Assembly (NCBI RefSeq): GCF_000739655.1
Contig: NZ_BATR01000183.1
Coordinates: 1-64,000 of the forward strand
DNA from: Verrucomicrobium sp. BvORR106
GTDB lineage: Bacteria > Verrucomicrobiota > Verrucomicrobiia > Verrucomicrobiales > Verrucomicrobiaceae
DNA length: 64,000 nucleotides
Reading direction: 5' to 3'
Part shown: one piece after another, positions 1 to 8,086 of the stretch
Numbering within the stretch: position 1 is the stretch's first letter
How the letters are laid out: every line of letters starts with the position of its first letter
Program-made: the position numbers and the translations under genes
The notes under the pieces: generated by a model
The model's input: only the letters and a program-made list of their open reading frames with translations
Database searches by the model: none
Told to the model about the DNA's origin: nothing

Positions 1-468
1 GTGGCCAAGCTGGGAGGACGCCCGGATGCCATCGCCGCCGCACAGTCCGGGGTGAAGGCAGCCCGCGACCAGCTCGCCGGAGCAGAGTGGCGGTTAAAGG
101 AAAAATCCCAGGCGTCCCCGGCTACCGGCCGGGTGGAAGACACCCTCTATGAAGCCGGGGAATGGATCCCTGCAGGCACACCGGTGGTGACACTGCTGCC
201 ACCGGAGAACGTGAAAATCCGCTTCTACGTGCCGGAGACCCGGCTGGCCCGACTCGCCAAAGGTTCCAGCGTGGAGATCCGCATGGATGGCGCGACATCT
301 GTGCAGGCAACCGTCAGCTTCGTTTCCAACCAGGCGGAGTACACGCCCCCGGTCATCTACAGCCGGGAGATCCGTGAAAAGCTGGTCTTCCTCTGTGAGG
401 CCCGCCCCAAGCCTGAGGATGCCGCAAAGCTGCACCCCGGCCAGCCGGTGGAAGTGCATCTCCGTTAG
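1..468 (+). CDS. HlyD-family membrane fusion protein, C-terminal part (5' cut by window edge)
   Basis: Periplasmic adaptor subunit of an ABC exporter. The visible 155 residues hold the end of a coiled-coil hairpin (AAAQSGVKAARDQLAGAEW), then the biotinyl-lipoyl-like return strand (ASPATGRVEDTLYEAGEWIP) and a beta-barrel domain (VKIRFYVPETRLARLAKGSS, ending HPGQPVEVHLR), the usual order at the end of YhiI/YbhG-type adaptors. The family is normally 320-350 aa, so roughly half lies upstream of the window; the GTG at base 1 is only the first codon shown, not a supported start. The ATPase gene begins 25 nt after the stop, and a permease follows, so this is one exporter operon. Confidence 0.85.
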   Translation: MAKLGGRPDAIAAAQSGVKAARDQLAGAEWRLKEKSQASPATGRVEDTLYEAGEWIPAGTPVVTLLPPENVKIRFYVPETRLARLAKGSSVEIRMDGATSVQATVSFVSNQAEYTPPVIYSREIREKLVFLCEARPKPEDAAKLHPGQPVEVHLR

Positions 469-493
469 GAAACAACTACCCATCAATGCGACC

Positions 494-1414
494 ATGAGCG
501 CTGTGATCGATGTACGACACCTCACCAAGGCCTTCGACGGCCGGAAGGTGGTGGATGACTTTTCCATCCGGGTGGAGGGAGGCCGCATTCACGGCTTCCT
601 GGGCCCCAACGGCAGCGGGAAGACGACAACCATCCGCATGCTGTGCGGACTGCTGACCCCGGACGCCGGTGAAGGCACCTGTCTGGACTTCGACATCCGC
701 ACCCAGACGGCCGAGATCAAAAAGCACGTGGGCTACATGACGCAGAAGTTCAGCCTCTACGAGGATCTGAGCATCTCAGAGAACCTCGACTTCATCGCCC
801 GCATCTACGCCGTGCCGCGGAGAAAAGAGGTGGTGGCAAAGACCCTGGAGCGTCTGGGCCTGGCCACCCGCAGCCGGCAGCTTGCCGGGTCCCTCTCCGG
901 AGGGTGGAAGCAGCGCCTGGCGCTCGCCGCCTGTTTGCTCCACGAACCCAAACTGCTCCTGTTGGACGAGCCCACCGCCGGCGTGGACCCCAAGGCACGA
1001 CGAGACTTTTGGGAGAACATCCACCAACTCGCCGCGGAAGGCATGACGGTGCTGGTCAGCACCCACTACATGGACGAAGCCGAGCAATGCCATGAACTGG
1101 TGTACATGGCCTATGGCAGAAAGGTGGTGGAAGGCACCGCCGGAGAGGTGGTGGATCGCTCCGGCCTGGACATCTGGGAGGTGACCGGCCCCGACCTTCC
1201 CAAGCTCTCCCGCGAACTCAGGCAACTCTCTGAGGTGGAGATGGTGGTGCCCTTCGGCCTCACCCTTCACGTGAGCGGACGCAACCACGGAGCCCTGGAA
1301 AAGGCACTCGCCCCCTTCGGCCAGCGTTCGGGCCTGACGGTACATCGCATCAAGCCGGGCCTGGAGGACGTGTTCATCAGCCTGATGGACAAGAGCGTCG
1401 ATAATTTTGGTTAG
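494..1414 (+). CDS. ABC transporter ATP-binding protein (YbhF/CcmA-type exporter)
   Basis: Nucleotide-binding subunit of an ABC-2 exporter, 306 aa. Visible motifs are Walker A (GPNGSGKTT, about residues 34-42), the Q-loop region (GYMTQKFSLYEDL), the signature LSGGWKQR, Walker B with the D-loop (LLLLDEPTAGVDP) and the switch histidine (LVSTHYMDEAEQ). About 80 residues follow the ATPase core, as in DrrA/YbhF-type proteins. The ATG at 494 is chosen because the family's conserved N-terminus (VIDVRHLTKAF) starts right after it; an open frame continues upstream but overlaps the adaptor gene. It sits between the adaptor and a permease gene. YbhF often has two fused ATPase halves; here there is only one. 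Confidence 0.93.
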   Translation: MSAVIDVRHLTKAFDGRKVVDDFSIRVEGGRIHGFLGPNGSGKTTTIRMLCGLLTPDAGEGTCLDFDIRTQTAEIKKHVGYMTQKFSLYEDLSISENLDFIARIYAVPRRKEVVAKTLERLGLATRSRQLAGSLSGGWKQRLALAACLLHEPKLLLLDEPTAGVDPKARRDFWENIHQLAAEGMTVLVSTHYMDEAEQCHELVYMAYGRKVVEGTAGEVVDRSGLDIWEVTGPDLPKLSRELRQLSEVEMVVPFGLTLHVSGRNHGALEKALAPFGQRSGLTVHRIKPGLEDVFISLMDKSVDNFG

Positions 1415-1531
1415 GCGTTAGATGTTAAAGGTTAGACGTCAGCACACACCAAAATTCCACGTCCAGCCATCCTCAAGTCTCCCACCTCTTAACTCTTAAC
1501 TTCTACCCTCTAACCCATAACTCTCCCCCCC
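1415..1531 (+). repeat. Intergenic word-like repeat between exporter genes
   Basis: 117-nt spacer inside the exporter operon. Its end (1488-1531) is built from short words, TTAACTCTTAAC and CTAACCCATAACTC, followed by a C run. The same words in the same order recur at 12181-12214 behind malQ. The start of the spacer (1417-1438) carries related words in the opposite sense (GTTAGATGTTAAAGGTTAG), so the spacer could fold on itself. No coding potential or promoter is apparent. Confidence 0.5.
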
Positions 1532-2668
1532 ATGAGCCACCGCTTCTCCCTCGCACGAGTCCGGGCCGTTCTCATCAAAGAGTTCATCCAAGTCCGCCGG
1601 GACCGGCTCACCTTTGCGATGATGATCGGGGTGCCGCTCCTGCAACTGCTGCTCTTTGGGTATGCCATCAACTCTGATCCCAAACAACTGCCCACCGCAG
1701 TGGTCTGTGCGGATCCCGGCCCCTTTGCGCGGAGCATCGTCAGCGCCTTGGAAACGTCGGCCTACTTTGCAGTGACTCACAAGCCCGCGAGCGAGGCAGA
1801 GGGTGATCAGTTGCTGGCGCTGGGCGAGGTGCAGTTCCTCGTGGTGATTCCCGCAGGGTTCGACCGCAGCCTGCAGCGCGGGGAACGGCCGAACATCCTT
1901 GTGGCGGCGGATGCGACCGACCCCTCCGCCACCGGAAATGCGCTCAGCGTCATCAGCACCCTGGGGCGCCAGTCCATCAACCGGGAGTTGAGCGGCCCTC
2001 TGGCATCACTGAAGACCAATGAGGACCCGTTTGAGGTGCGGGTGCAACGCCGTTACAACCCCGAGGGTCTGACAAGTTATAACATCGTACCCGGCCTCAT
2101 GGGTGTGATCCTCACCATGACCATGATCATGATGACCGCCCTTTCCGTCACCCGGGAGCGGGAGAAGGGCACCATGGAGAATCTGCTGGCCACTCCTGCC
2201 CGCCCGCTGGAGGTCATGGTGGGCAAGATCATCCCCTATGTGGTCATCGGCTACGTGCAAGTGGGCGTGATCCTGATCGCTGCCAAGGTGTTGTTTGAGG
2301 TGCCCATGCTAGGCTCACTCGCCCTGCTGGCCGGTGCAGCAGGCCTCTTTATCGTCGCCTGCCTGGCCGTGGGTTTTACTTTCTCCACCCTGGCGAAGAG
2401 TCAGCTGCAGGCCATGCAGATGACCATGTTCTTCTTCCTGCCGAACATCCTCCTCTCCGGGTTCATGTTCCCCTTTCGTGGGATGCCCGAGTGGGCACAG
2501 TATGTTGGCAGCGTCTTTCCCCTCACCCACTTTCTCCGGATCGTCCGCGGCATCCTGCTCAAGGACAACACCATGTATGAAGTCCTGCCCCACGTCTGGC
2601 CCATCCTTGCCTTTGTGCTGGTCGTCTCCGGCCTGGCGCTCAAGCGGTACAAGATGACGCTGGATTGA
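1532..2668 (+). CDS. ABC-2 type transporter permease
   Basis: Inner-membrane permease of the exporter, 378 aa, the usual length for YbhS/YbhR/YhhJ proteins. It begins with a cytoplasmic segment (RVRAVLIKEFIQVRRDR) and a first membrane helix (MMIGVPLLQLLLFGYAI), followed by a large periplasmic domain of about 130 residues. Five more hydrophobic segments follow from about residue 180, including the family-typical EREKGTMENLLATPARPLE loop and LLSGFMFPFRGMPEW. Substrate cannot be read from sequence; relatives export drugs or envelope components. Only one permease gene is present after the ATPase, so the transporter probably works as a homodimer unless a second permease lies upstream of the window. 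Confidence 0.92.
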   Translation: MSHRFSLARVRAVLIKEFIQVRRDRLTFAMMIGVPLLQLLLFGYAINSDPKQLPTAVVCADPGPFARSIVSALETSAYFAVTHKPASEAEGDQLLALGEVQFLVVIPAGFDRSLQRGERPNILVAADATDPSATGNALSVISTLGRQSINRELSGPLASLKTNEDPFEVRVQRRYNPEGLTSYNIVPGLMGVILTMTMIMMTALSVTREREKGTMENLLATPARPLEVMVGKIIPYVVIGYVQVGVILIAAKVLFEVPMLGSLALLAGAAGLFIVACLAVGFTFSTLAKSQLQAMQMTMFFFLPNILLSGFMFPFRGMPEWAQYVGSVFPLTHFLRIVRGILLKDNTMYEVLPHVWPILAFVLVVSGLALKRYKMTLD

Positions 2669-2678
2669 CCAGGAGACA

Positions 2679-2716
2679 AAAGAAGAGCCCGGCTGCAACC
2701 GAAGTCACAGCCGGGC
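2679..2716 (-). terminator. Rho-independent terminator of the CsbD gene
   Basis: A perfect 9-bp stem (GCCCGGCTG at 2687-2695 with CAGCCGGGC at 2708-2716) and a 12-nt loop. Read on the minus strand it is followed by a T-rich tail (CTCTTCTTTT, 2677-2686), so it terminates the leftward CsbD gene and separates it from the rightward permease gene that ends at 2668. Confidence 0.75.
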
Positions 2717-2743
2717 GAGGATCTCGCATGACAGAGGCGGAAA

Positions 2744-2929
2744 TCAAAGGTCCGCAATGAACTTGCGGACTTCGTCCTTGCTTCTGCCAAGTCGTTTTTG
2801 AAGTCGGCCCAGAAGTTCGTCTTCTTTGCCTTCTTCAAACTTGAGGTCGTCGTCTGTCAGCTGACCATATTTCTGTTTCAGCTTGCCTTTGACCTCGTTC
2901 CAAGTGCCTTTCATTTGTAGCGTTGTCAT
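2744..2929 (-). CDS. CsbD-like stress protein
   Basis: Small soluble protein of about 61 aa. It matches the CsbD family pattern: KGTWNEVKGKLKQKYGQLTD followed by an acidic DDDLKFEEGKEDELLGRLQ segment and a basic helical end. CsbD proteins are abundant, general-stress-induced helical proteins of unknown molecular function. The ATG at 2929 is preferred; an in-frame ATG at 2947 would add six residues (MSRIRG) not typical of the family. It is monocistronic, with its own terminator just downstream. Stress control is inferred only from the family. Confidence 0.85.
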   Translation of the reverse strand: MTTLQMKGTWNEVKGKLKQKYGQLTDDDLKFEEGKEDELLGRLQKRLGRSKDEVRKFIADL

Positions 2930-3034
2930 GCCTCTGATTCGGGACATGCCCGCAAGGTGGTTGTCTCATCATTTTCGTCCCGGGCAAGTCCGCAGCAACC
3001 GCCTCCGCACATCCACGCGATGGATGATTGAAGG

Positions 3035-3814
3035 GTGCAACCTTTGCCTGCCATCATGCCGACGCCCGACTCCAATCCCACTCCCAAGGATCATCGCGAG
3101 CCAGGCACTTCTCTGCGGCAACCTATCGCAGGCTGGTGGGAGAGACTTCGTCGCATCAGAATCACTCCACAGCAGTGGCGACTGGCAGCCTTTCTGGTTG
3201 CCCTGTTGTTGTTGCTCTCCTGGGGATACCGGCAGATCGATGTGGCCGCGCTGCACGACCGGGCAGCCCACATCAGCGGGCCGGTGGTGTTCGTCCTCAT
3301 GACCGTGCTACCTCTGCTGGGGTTTCCCGTGAGCGTGCTTCACGCCGTGGCGGGCGTGCGCTTCGGACTGGGGTGGGGATTTCTCCTGGTGGCGATTTCC
3401 ATCCTGCTACAGTTGCTCGCCGCGCATCGCATCGTCGGCCTGGCACCACACTTCTTTGCCCGCCGGTTGAATGCCCTGCGCCGTCGTCTGCCGGATGCAG
3501 CGCACCAGCCTCTTACCATCTTCACCATGCTGCTGCCAGGAGCTCCCTACTCGGCGCAGATCTACGTGCTGCCTCTGGTGGGAGTGCCGCTGAATGTGTA
3601 CCTGGCATGGAGTCTGCCCATCAATGTCGCCCGCAGCATTGTGGGCATCGCATTTGGCGAGTTCAGCGACCGGCTGACGCCGCTAACAGTCAGCCTGTTC
3701 CTGCTCTATGGTGTGACCATCATGGTGCTTTCGGCGTGGTCGTTTCAACGGCTTCGGAAGCAGATAGCCGCAGGTCGGCCACCAGCGGAAGGTGATCCGA
3801 CGCCACCCGCGTGA
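3035..3814 (+). CDS. VTT-domain (TVP38/TMEM64 family) membrane protein
   Basis: Integral membrane protein, 259 aa from GTG 3035 or 252 aa from ATG 3056; neither start has a good ribosome site. After a polar N-terminus come a membrane helix (LAAFLVALLLLLSWGY), the VTT core with its re-entrant pattern (FVLMTVLPLLGFPVSVLHAV, then GVRFGLGWGF), a further hydrophobic stretch, and LLPGAPYSAQIYVLPLVGVP. DedA/TVP38/VMP1 relatives act on membrane lipids or lipid-linked carriers, several as scramblases or flippases. The last 95 nt overlap the 3' end of the convergent phosphodiesterase gene. In other bacteria VTT domains are found next to or fused with PLD and EEP phosphodiesterases, so a joint role in lipid handling is a fair inference. 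Confidence 0.85.
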   Translation: MQPLPAIMPTPDSNPTPKDHREPGTSLRQPIAGWWERLRRIRITPQQWRLAAFLVALLLLLSWGYRQIDVAALHDRAAHISGPVVFVLMTVLPLLGFPVSVLHAVAGVRFGLGWGFLLVAISILLQLLAAHRIVGLAPHFFARRLNALRRRLPDAAHQPLTIFTMLLPGAPYSAQIYVLPLVGVPLNVYLAWSLPINVARSIVGIAFGEFSDRLTPLTVSLFLLYGVTIMVLSAWSFQRLRKQIAAGRPPAEGDPTPPA

Positions 3815-6134
3815 CCTGAGTGCGAGGCACACGCAGCTTCTCCACAGTGAAGTGCGAGGAAACGAAGACGTGATCCAGTCGAATGAAGGGCTGTAGAGAG
3901 CTGAAGGTGTTCACCGGACGCCACCCCTTCGTGATCCGTTGCACGTCCCGCAGAGTAGTGAGGGCCAGCTTGTAGCCCGGGCTGCCCACGCCAAAGTTGA
4001 AGTCTCCACAAAGGACGACCGGCTCCTTCTCCACAACCGGGCCGAGCCAGTGCGGCCCAAGCAAGGCCAGCATCTGGGCAACCCGCTCCCTGCTGCTGAG
4101 CCCCAAGTGGGTGGCCACCATGTTGACCACCTGTCCCTCCAACTTCGTCCGCACCCAGATCGCGGAGCGTGGCTCCGGCCACCAGTTTCCCGGATCAGCC
4201 GGCAGCAGACCCGTCTTCACCACCTCTACCGGGCGGCGGCTGAGCAATGCGTGGCCATAGCGCTCCGCTGCTCGGGTGACCGTGGGGCAAAACACCACCT
4301 CGTACCCCGTGAGCTCCGCCACCCGGGTGGCCTGGTCCTCGCCGCGAGATCGTGACCGCCCATGCTCCAGCTCCTGCACCGCCACGAGGTCCGGAGAGTA
4401 GTGATTGATCACCCGGGCGATGCGCCGGGGTGAGACGCGCCCATCCATGCCAATACAGCTATGCGCGTTGTAGCTCATCACCCGGAGCACAGGCCCCTCG
4501 CCAGCATCCGTGTGCGGTTCGAGGTCATTATCACGCCCCAGGAGATGCAGGGCCGCTGCCCGGAGCCGGTCGGGGCGGACAAAGCCGCTTCCTCCCACAA
4601 GCCCACGAGTGGCAGGCGGCACGAGCAAGAAGCCCTGTGTCTCCTCCGGCCCTGCCCCAGCATGAGATCCCCTCTCCGCGGCGAAGGTCCAGCTCCGGTC
4701 CTGAGGTCCCCACCCCAGCAGCACGAGATCGCCTGCGTTGGGATTGTTGCAGAAGGTGACCAGATCCTTTGCCAGCACCTCCCTCATGCCCTCTGGGTGC
4801 CGGTTGAACAATTCCGCCGCCCCGTCTGGAACTGAAGCCTCACCACCCGCATGATACCAGGTGATGCGGCCATCCTCCTGTTTCATCAAAACTCCCGGCA
4901 CCTGTTTTTCCTGAACCAACTGCCTGGCCAGTCGGGTGCGATCATCCACTGCCAAGGGCCTGTTGAAGTAGACGTGCCCCACCGGCCCCACTGCAGCGAC
5001 AGAGAAGCCCCGCCTCATTTCGCCCTCGGGCACAGCAGTATCTTGATGAGACCTTTGCTTCTGGGCCTGTGTATTGCAGGAGGGATTGGACGTCACCGCG
5101 GCTTCACTCTTGCGTGCCGTGGGAGGATCCACCCCCAGGCAGTCGGCGATGACCGCCTCGATGCCACCTTCCACTTCTGTGGCAAAGGAGCGCGATCTCT
5201 CCTGACCGTGATCGGAGAAGATCCACACTTGATAGTCCCGTCGACGCGAACGATGCGCGGCGCGATAGAGGTTCTTGATGGCGCGGTCGATCCCCTTGAG
5301 CGACCAGTGCGCGAAGTGGGAGCCCGGACCGCGGCGATGGGCCAGTTCGTCGTAGCCCAGAAAGTTGAGATGCACGACGGGAAGACCGCGGGTGACGTCC
5401 ACCTTCCCGCCAATCGTCACCACTTCACGCAGGCCGATGCCGATGAAGGTGCGAGACAGGACCATGGACATCTCCCGGCCCCAGCCCTGCCCTCTGATCA
5501 CCCCCATGAGGGCCAGAGGCACCGCGATCACCACCTCCAGGAGCAGCAATCCCACGATGCGCAACACCGCAGGGATGTTCAGCACGGCGAACACCAGCAT
5601 GTTGCGAAACTTCCCCGACCGCCACATGTCTCCCAGCCCATTGCTCGCCGCGCAGAAGTGGCTCTCCTCCAGATCAGCACCTCCGGAGTAGATGTTAGAC
5701 CACGAACTTCCGCCTTTCAGCAGGCCCTCGGCGCGCGCCTGAAATTCGGCCTCGAACTTCTTGGCCCACTCTGAGTAGAACATCATGCCGGTCTCTCCAC
5801 TGGACCGGTCCCGGAAGCTGAAGGCCGGCACCCCGGCGTGCACGCCGTAGTAGAGCTCTGCCTGCACCGCCGGTGTGGTGCTGGGCAGGCCGGAGTAGAA
5901 GGTGGTCAGGTGATGCTCACTGCGATCCACCAGCTTCTTAAGGAAGGGCATGCGCCCCTTTTTCATCGCTGCTTCCAGCTGATGACGGGCCAGACCATCG
6001 ATCTGGATCAGCAGGAGCCCCGGCTCCTCCCCGGTGTCATCTGACGCCTTCAGTCCCAGATGGCGGATGGCCCACTCGCTGCGGCTCACGCGACGGCGGA
6101 GCCGATGGAAGAAAGATTCAATACGGTCAAACAT
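3720..6134 (-). CDS. Fused alkaline-phosphatase-superfamily phosphodiesterase and endonuclease/exonuclease/phosphatase (EEP) protein
   Basis: Unusual two-enzyme protein of 804 aa. Residues about 38-545 follow the type I phosphodiesterase/nucleotide pyrophosphatase plan: IQIDG (Asp46), LPSTTPAVQAE (likely Thr nucleophile near 86-87), YDELAH (Asp262, His266) and FSDHGQ (Asp308, His309), all metal or nucleophile positions. A strongly hydrophobic stretch at about 178-213 interrupts this domain and could anchor it in the membrane. Residues about 548-790 form a complete EEP domain: MSYNAHS, VQELEHG (Glu588), GDFNFG (Asp711) and SDHLPLVADL (His781). Such enzymes cleave phosphodiester or phosphomonoester bonds in lipids, nucleotides or inositol phosphates; the substrate is unknown. 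The gene lies 40 nt downstream of the glycosyltransferase in the same direction. Confidence 0.88.
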   Translation of the reverse strand: MFDRIESFFHRLRRRVSRSEWAIRHLGLKASDDTGEEPGLLLIQIDGLARHQLEAAMKKGRMPFLKKLVDRSEHHLTTFYSGLPSTTPAVQAELYYGVHAGVPAFSFRDRSSGETGMMFYSEWAKKFEAEFQARAEGLLKGGSSWSNIYSGGADLEESHFCAASNGLGDMWRSGKFRNMLVFAVLNIPAVLRIVGLLLLEVVIAVPLALMGVIRGQGWGREMSMVLSRTFIGIGLREVVTIGGKVDVTRGLPVVHLNFLGYDELAHRRGPGSHFAHWSLKGIDRAIKNLYRAAHRSRRRDYQVWIFSDHGQERSRSFATEVEGGIEAVIADCLGVDPPTARKSEAAVTSNPSCNTQAQKQRSHQDTAVPEGEMRRGFSVAAVGPVGHVYFNRPLAVDDRTRLARQLVQEKQVPGVLMKQEDGRITWYHAGGEASVPDGAAELFNRHPEGMREVLAKDLVTFCNNPNAGDLVLLGWGPQDRSWTFAAERGSHAGAGPEETQGFLLVPPATRGLVGGSGFVRPDRLRAAALHLLGRDNDLEPHTDAGEGPVLRVMSYNAHSCIGMDGRVSPRRIARVINHYSPDLVAVQELEHGRSRSRGEDQATRVAELTGYEVVFCPTVTRAAERYGHALLSRRPVEVVKTGLLPADPGNWWPEPRSAIWVRTKLEGQVVNMVATHLGLSSRERVAQMLALLGPHWLGPVVEKEPVVLCGDFNFGVGSPGYKLALTTLRDVQRITKGWRPVNTFSSLQPFIRLDHVFVSSHFTVEKLRVPRTQVTRVASDHLPLVADLRLSASEAVETTTPKAP

Positions 6135-6174
6135 CTTGAAGGGAGTTTATCGTCACGCTGCACGCGTCATTTCC

Positions 6175-7449
6175 TCATACCAGCAACGCGCTGACCACGG
6201 CATCTGTCCTCTCCGCCAGGAGACGCCACTCCACGCCAAGCCGTTCCACCACGGTGCCCCAGGGACTTTGCTCGATTTCCTGGCGCTGCTGTCTCGTCCC
6301 GTTTCTGATCTCCGCGTAGAAGTCCAGCGCCATCTCCGCGCACCGTTCCTTTGAGAACGCCTTGGCCGTCTGCCGGGCCGCTATCGCACAGGCATCGCGC
6401 ATGCCCGGATCCTGGTGCAAACGTTGGAGCGCATGGGAGAATCTCCGCACCCCCGCTGACTCTGGAAGCTGGATGCCATTTACCCCGTCTTTCAAGACCT
6501 CCCTGGCACCCGGCGCATCCAGGGCCACTACAGGCAGACCTGCGGCCATGGCCTCCGCCAGCACCAACCCCTGGGTCTCGCTCATGGAGGCGAAGGCAAA
6601 CACATCCATGGCATGGTAAGCAGCCGTCAGCGGGGGGCCCGTGAGCTTGCCTGCCAGGTGGAGGCGGTCGGCCACGCCCTGCCGCGTGAGCGACGCCAGC
6701 ACCGTATCCTCGGCAGGCCCGCTGCCCACCACCAGGAACCTCGCACCAGGGGTATTCTTGAGAAACAAGCCCACTGCGTCAGCCAGGTATTTGAGATTCT
6801 TTTCCGCAGCGAGACGGCCCAGGTGACCCACGACGAAAGCATCGTCCGGGATCTTGAGTTTTTTCCTCATTCCCCGGCCGTCACCGGAGGAGAAGGCCTT
6901 GATGTCAATGCCGGTGGGCACCACCTTGATGGGAGACAACACCCCGCGCTCCTTGATCATGGCAGCGATGCTCTCACTCGGAGCAATCACACCGTCACAG
7001 AGATTGGCAAACTGGGTGGACAGATTGATCGCCACTTCGCGGAAGGCAGGGGAGTCGAACGGGACATAGTGCGTGTAGTCCTCGTACCGCGTGTGGTGGG
7101 TGAAGACCACCGGCACATTCTTGCTCGCCCCCACCCTCAGGGCCGTGGCGCCCAACAGGAACGGGTGATGCGCATGGATGATGTCCGCATGAAAGGTGTC
7201 CAGCCGCTCATTCAGAGCTCCTGCCATGGGCAGACAGACGGAGAAGTCACTGCCATTGAAGTTCTGGATGGCCGCGACCCTTTCCACGTAGGACTCCAGT
7301 TTTTTTGCGGGCGGTTTCCCCTCGAACGTAGGGGCCACCACCAGCACCTTGTGGCGCTGTTTTCTGTATTCCTCCGCAAAGGTGCTCACCGAGCGGGCCA
7401 CCCCACCCACATGGGGCAGGTAGGTGTTGGTCATCATGCAGATATTCAT
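6175..7449 (-). CDS. Family 4 (GT-B) glycosyltransferase
   Basis: 424-aa cytoplasmic or membrane-associated glycosyltransferase. The N-terminal Rossmann half begins NICMMTNTYLPHVGGVARSV with the Gly-Gly acceptor loop, then DIIHAHHPFLLG and VFTHHTRYEDY. The C-terminal half has VVPTGID, VGHLGRLAAEKN for the nucleotide sugar, and the EX7E region SMSETQGLVLAEAMAAGLPV. The pattern resembles diacylglycerol glucosyltransferases and PimB-type mannosyltransferases, so a glycolipid product is plausible but unproven. It is the first gene of a leftward pair with the fused phosphodiesterase. The last 40 residues (after FYAEIRNG) have no family counterpart I recognise. Confidence 0.9.
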   Translation of the reverse strand: MNICMMTNTYLPHVGGVARSVSTFAEEYRKQRHKVLVVAPTFEGKPPAKKLESYVERVAAIQNFNGSDFSVCLPMAGALNERLDTFHADIIHAHHPFLLGATALRVGASKNVPVVFTHHTRYEDYTHYVPFDSPAFREVAINLSTQFANLCDGVIAPSESIAAMIKERGVLSPIKVVPTGIDIKAFSSGDGRGMRKKLKIPDDAFVVGHLGRLAAEKNLKYLADAVGLFLKNTPGARFLVVGSGPAEDTVLASLTRQGVADRLHLAGKLTGPPLTAAYHAMDVFAFASMSETQGLVLAEAMAAGLPVVALDAPGAREVLKDGVNGIQLPESAGVRRFSHALQRLHQDPGMRDACAIAARQTAKAFSKERCAEMALDFYAEIRNGTRQQRQEIEQSPWGTVVERLGVEWRLLAERTDAVVSALLV

Positions 7450-7571
7450 GTGATGTCTTATCTGCGTATCGCATCTGACCGCCTGTCACGTGGCTTTTCC
7501 GTTACCAAGCACAAGTTGATACCCGCAGCAGAAGAGGCACCTCCGTAGCTCCGAAAAACCCACCCTCCTTC

Positions 7572-7991
7572 ATGACTCTGTGCACCACCCTCATCCCGTC
7601 CGCGCCGCCGCCCTCATCATCGAAACGATCCCCCCTCCCCTTCCTGTTCACCGGCGGGCAGCTTCCCGTCTGGGTCGGCGGCTACATTCCCTCTGGCAAA
7701 TCTTTTGGGTCCCTGCTCGTAGGGGTGTGGGAACGCAAGGGACTGCGCTACATCGGCTGCCTGCAGAAGGACTGGAGCGAGCGTGAGAAGGCGGAGATCC
7801 TGGCTCAGATCGAGGAGATTCCGCTCAAGCGCTGCCCCTTCCACAACCTGGAGACTGAGACTGCCCTTTTCCCCAAAGGCACCACTCCACACTGGCTCTT
7901 CCCCTCGCTCAAGCTGACCGTCACGGCGGAGGATCTGACGCCGGCCGGCCCTCACCACCAGGCCGACCTCGGCCCGGTCCTGGTGGCCTGA
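7572..7991 (+). CDS. Stand-alone ATP-dependent DNA ligase C-terminal (OB-fold) domain protein
   Basis: 139-aa protein whose core matches the OB domain at the end of LigD-type ATP-dependent DNA ligases: VWVGGYIPSGKSFGSLLVGV then a tract GLRYIGCLQK, a PF segment and PSLKLTVTAEDLTP. In full ligases this domain follows a nucleotidyltransferase domain with the lysine that becomes adenylated; no such domain is encoded here or in neighbouring frames. It may be a DNA-binding accessory factor or a remnant. The first 25 residues are Pro/Ser-rich and not conserved-looking. It is divergent from the glycosyltransferase gene and followed by a large stem-loop. Confidence 0.75.
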   Translation: MTLCTTLIPSAPPPSSSKRSPLPFLFTGGQLPVWVGGYIPSGKSFGSLLVGVWERKGLRYIGCLQKDWSEREKAEILAQIEEIPLKRCPFHNLETETALFPKGTTPHWLFPSLKLTVTAEDLTPAGPHHQADLGPVLVA

Positions 7992-8005
7992 TACCCTGTC
8001 TTCTC

Positions 8006-8051
8006 ATCGGGCGTTGAATTCCCTCCATCCATGAGTGGAGCAGCGCCCGAT
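8006..8051. other. Nested stem-loop downstream of OB-domain gene
   Basis: Outer stem ATCGGGCG (8006-8013) with CGCCCGAT (8044-8051), enclosing an inner stem CTCCA/TGGAG. No T tract follows on either strand, so it may be a processed 3' end, a factor-dependent terminator or an attenuator before the gene at 8087. Confidence 0.5.
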
Positions 8052-8086
8052 TCAGTGGGGGTATCCTAATTCACATCCTCACGGCC

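Noticed and set aside
3028-3795. Alternative frame over the VTT gene
   Set aside because: Arg/Ser/Ala-rich shadow; the other frame has clear membrane helices.
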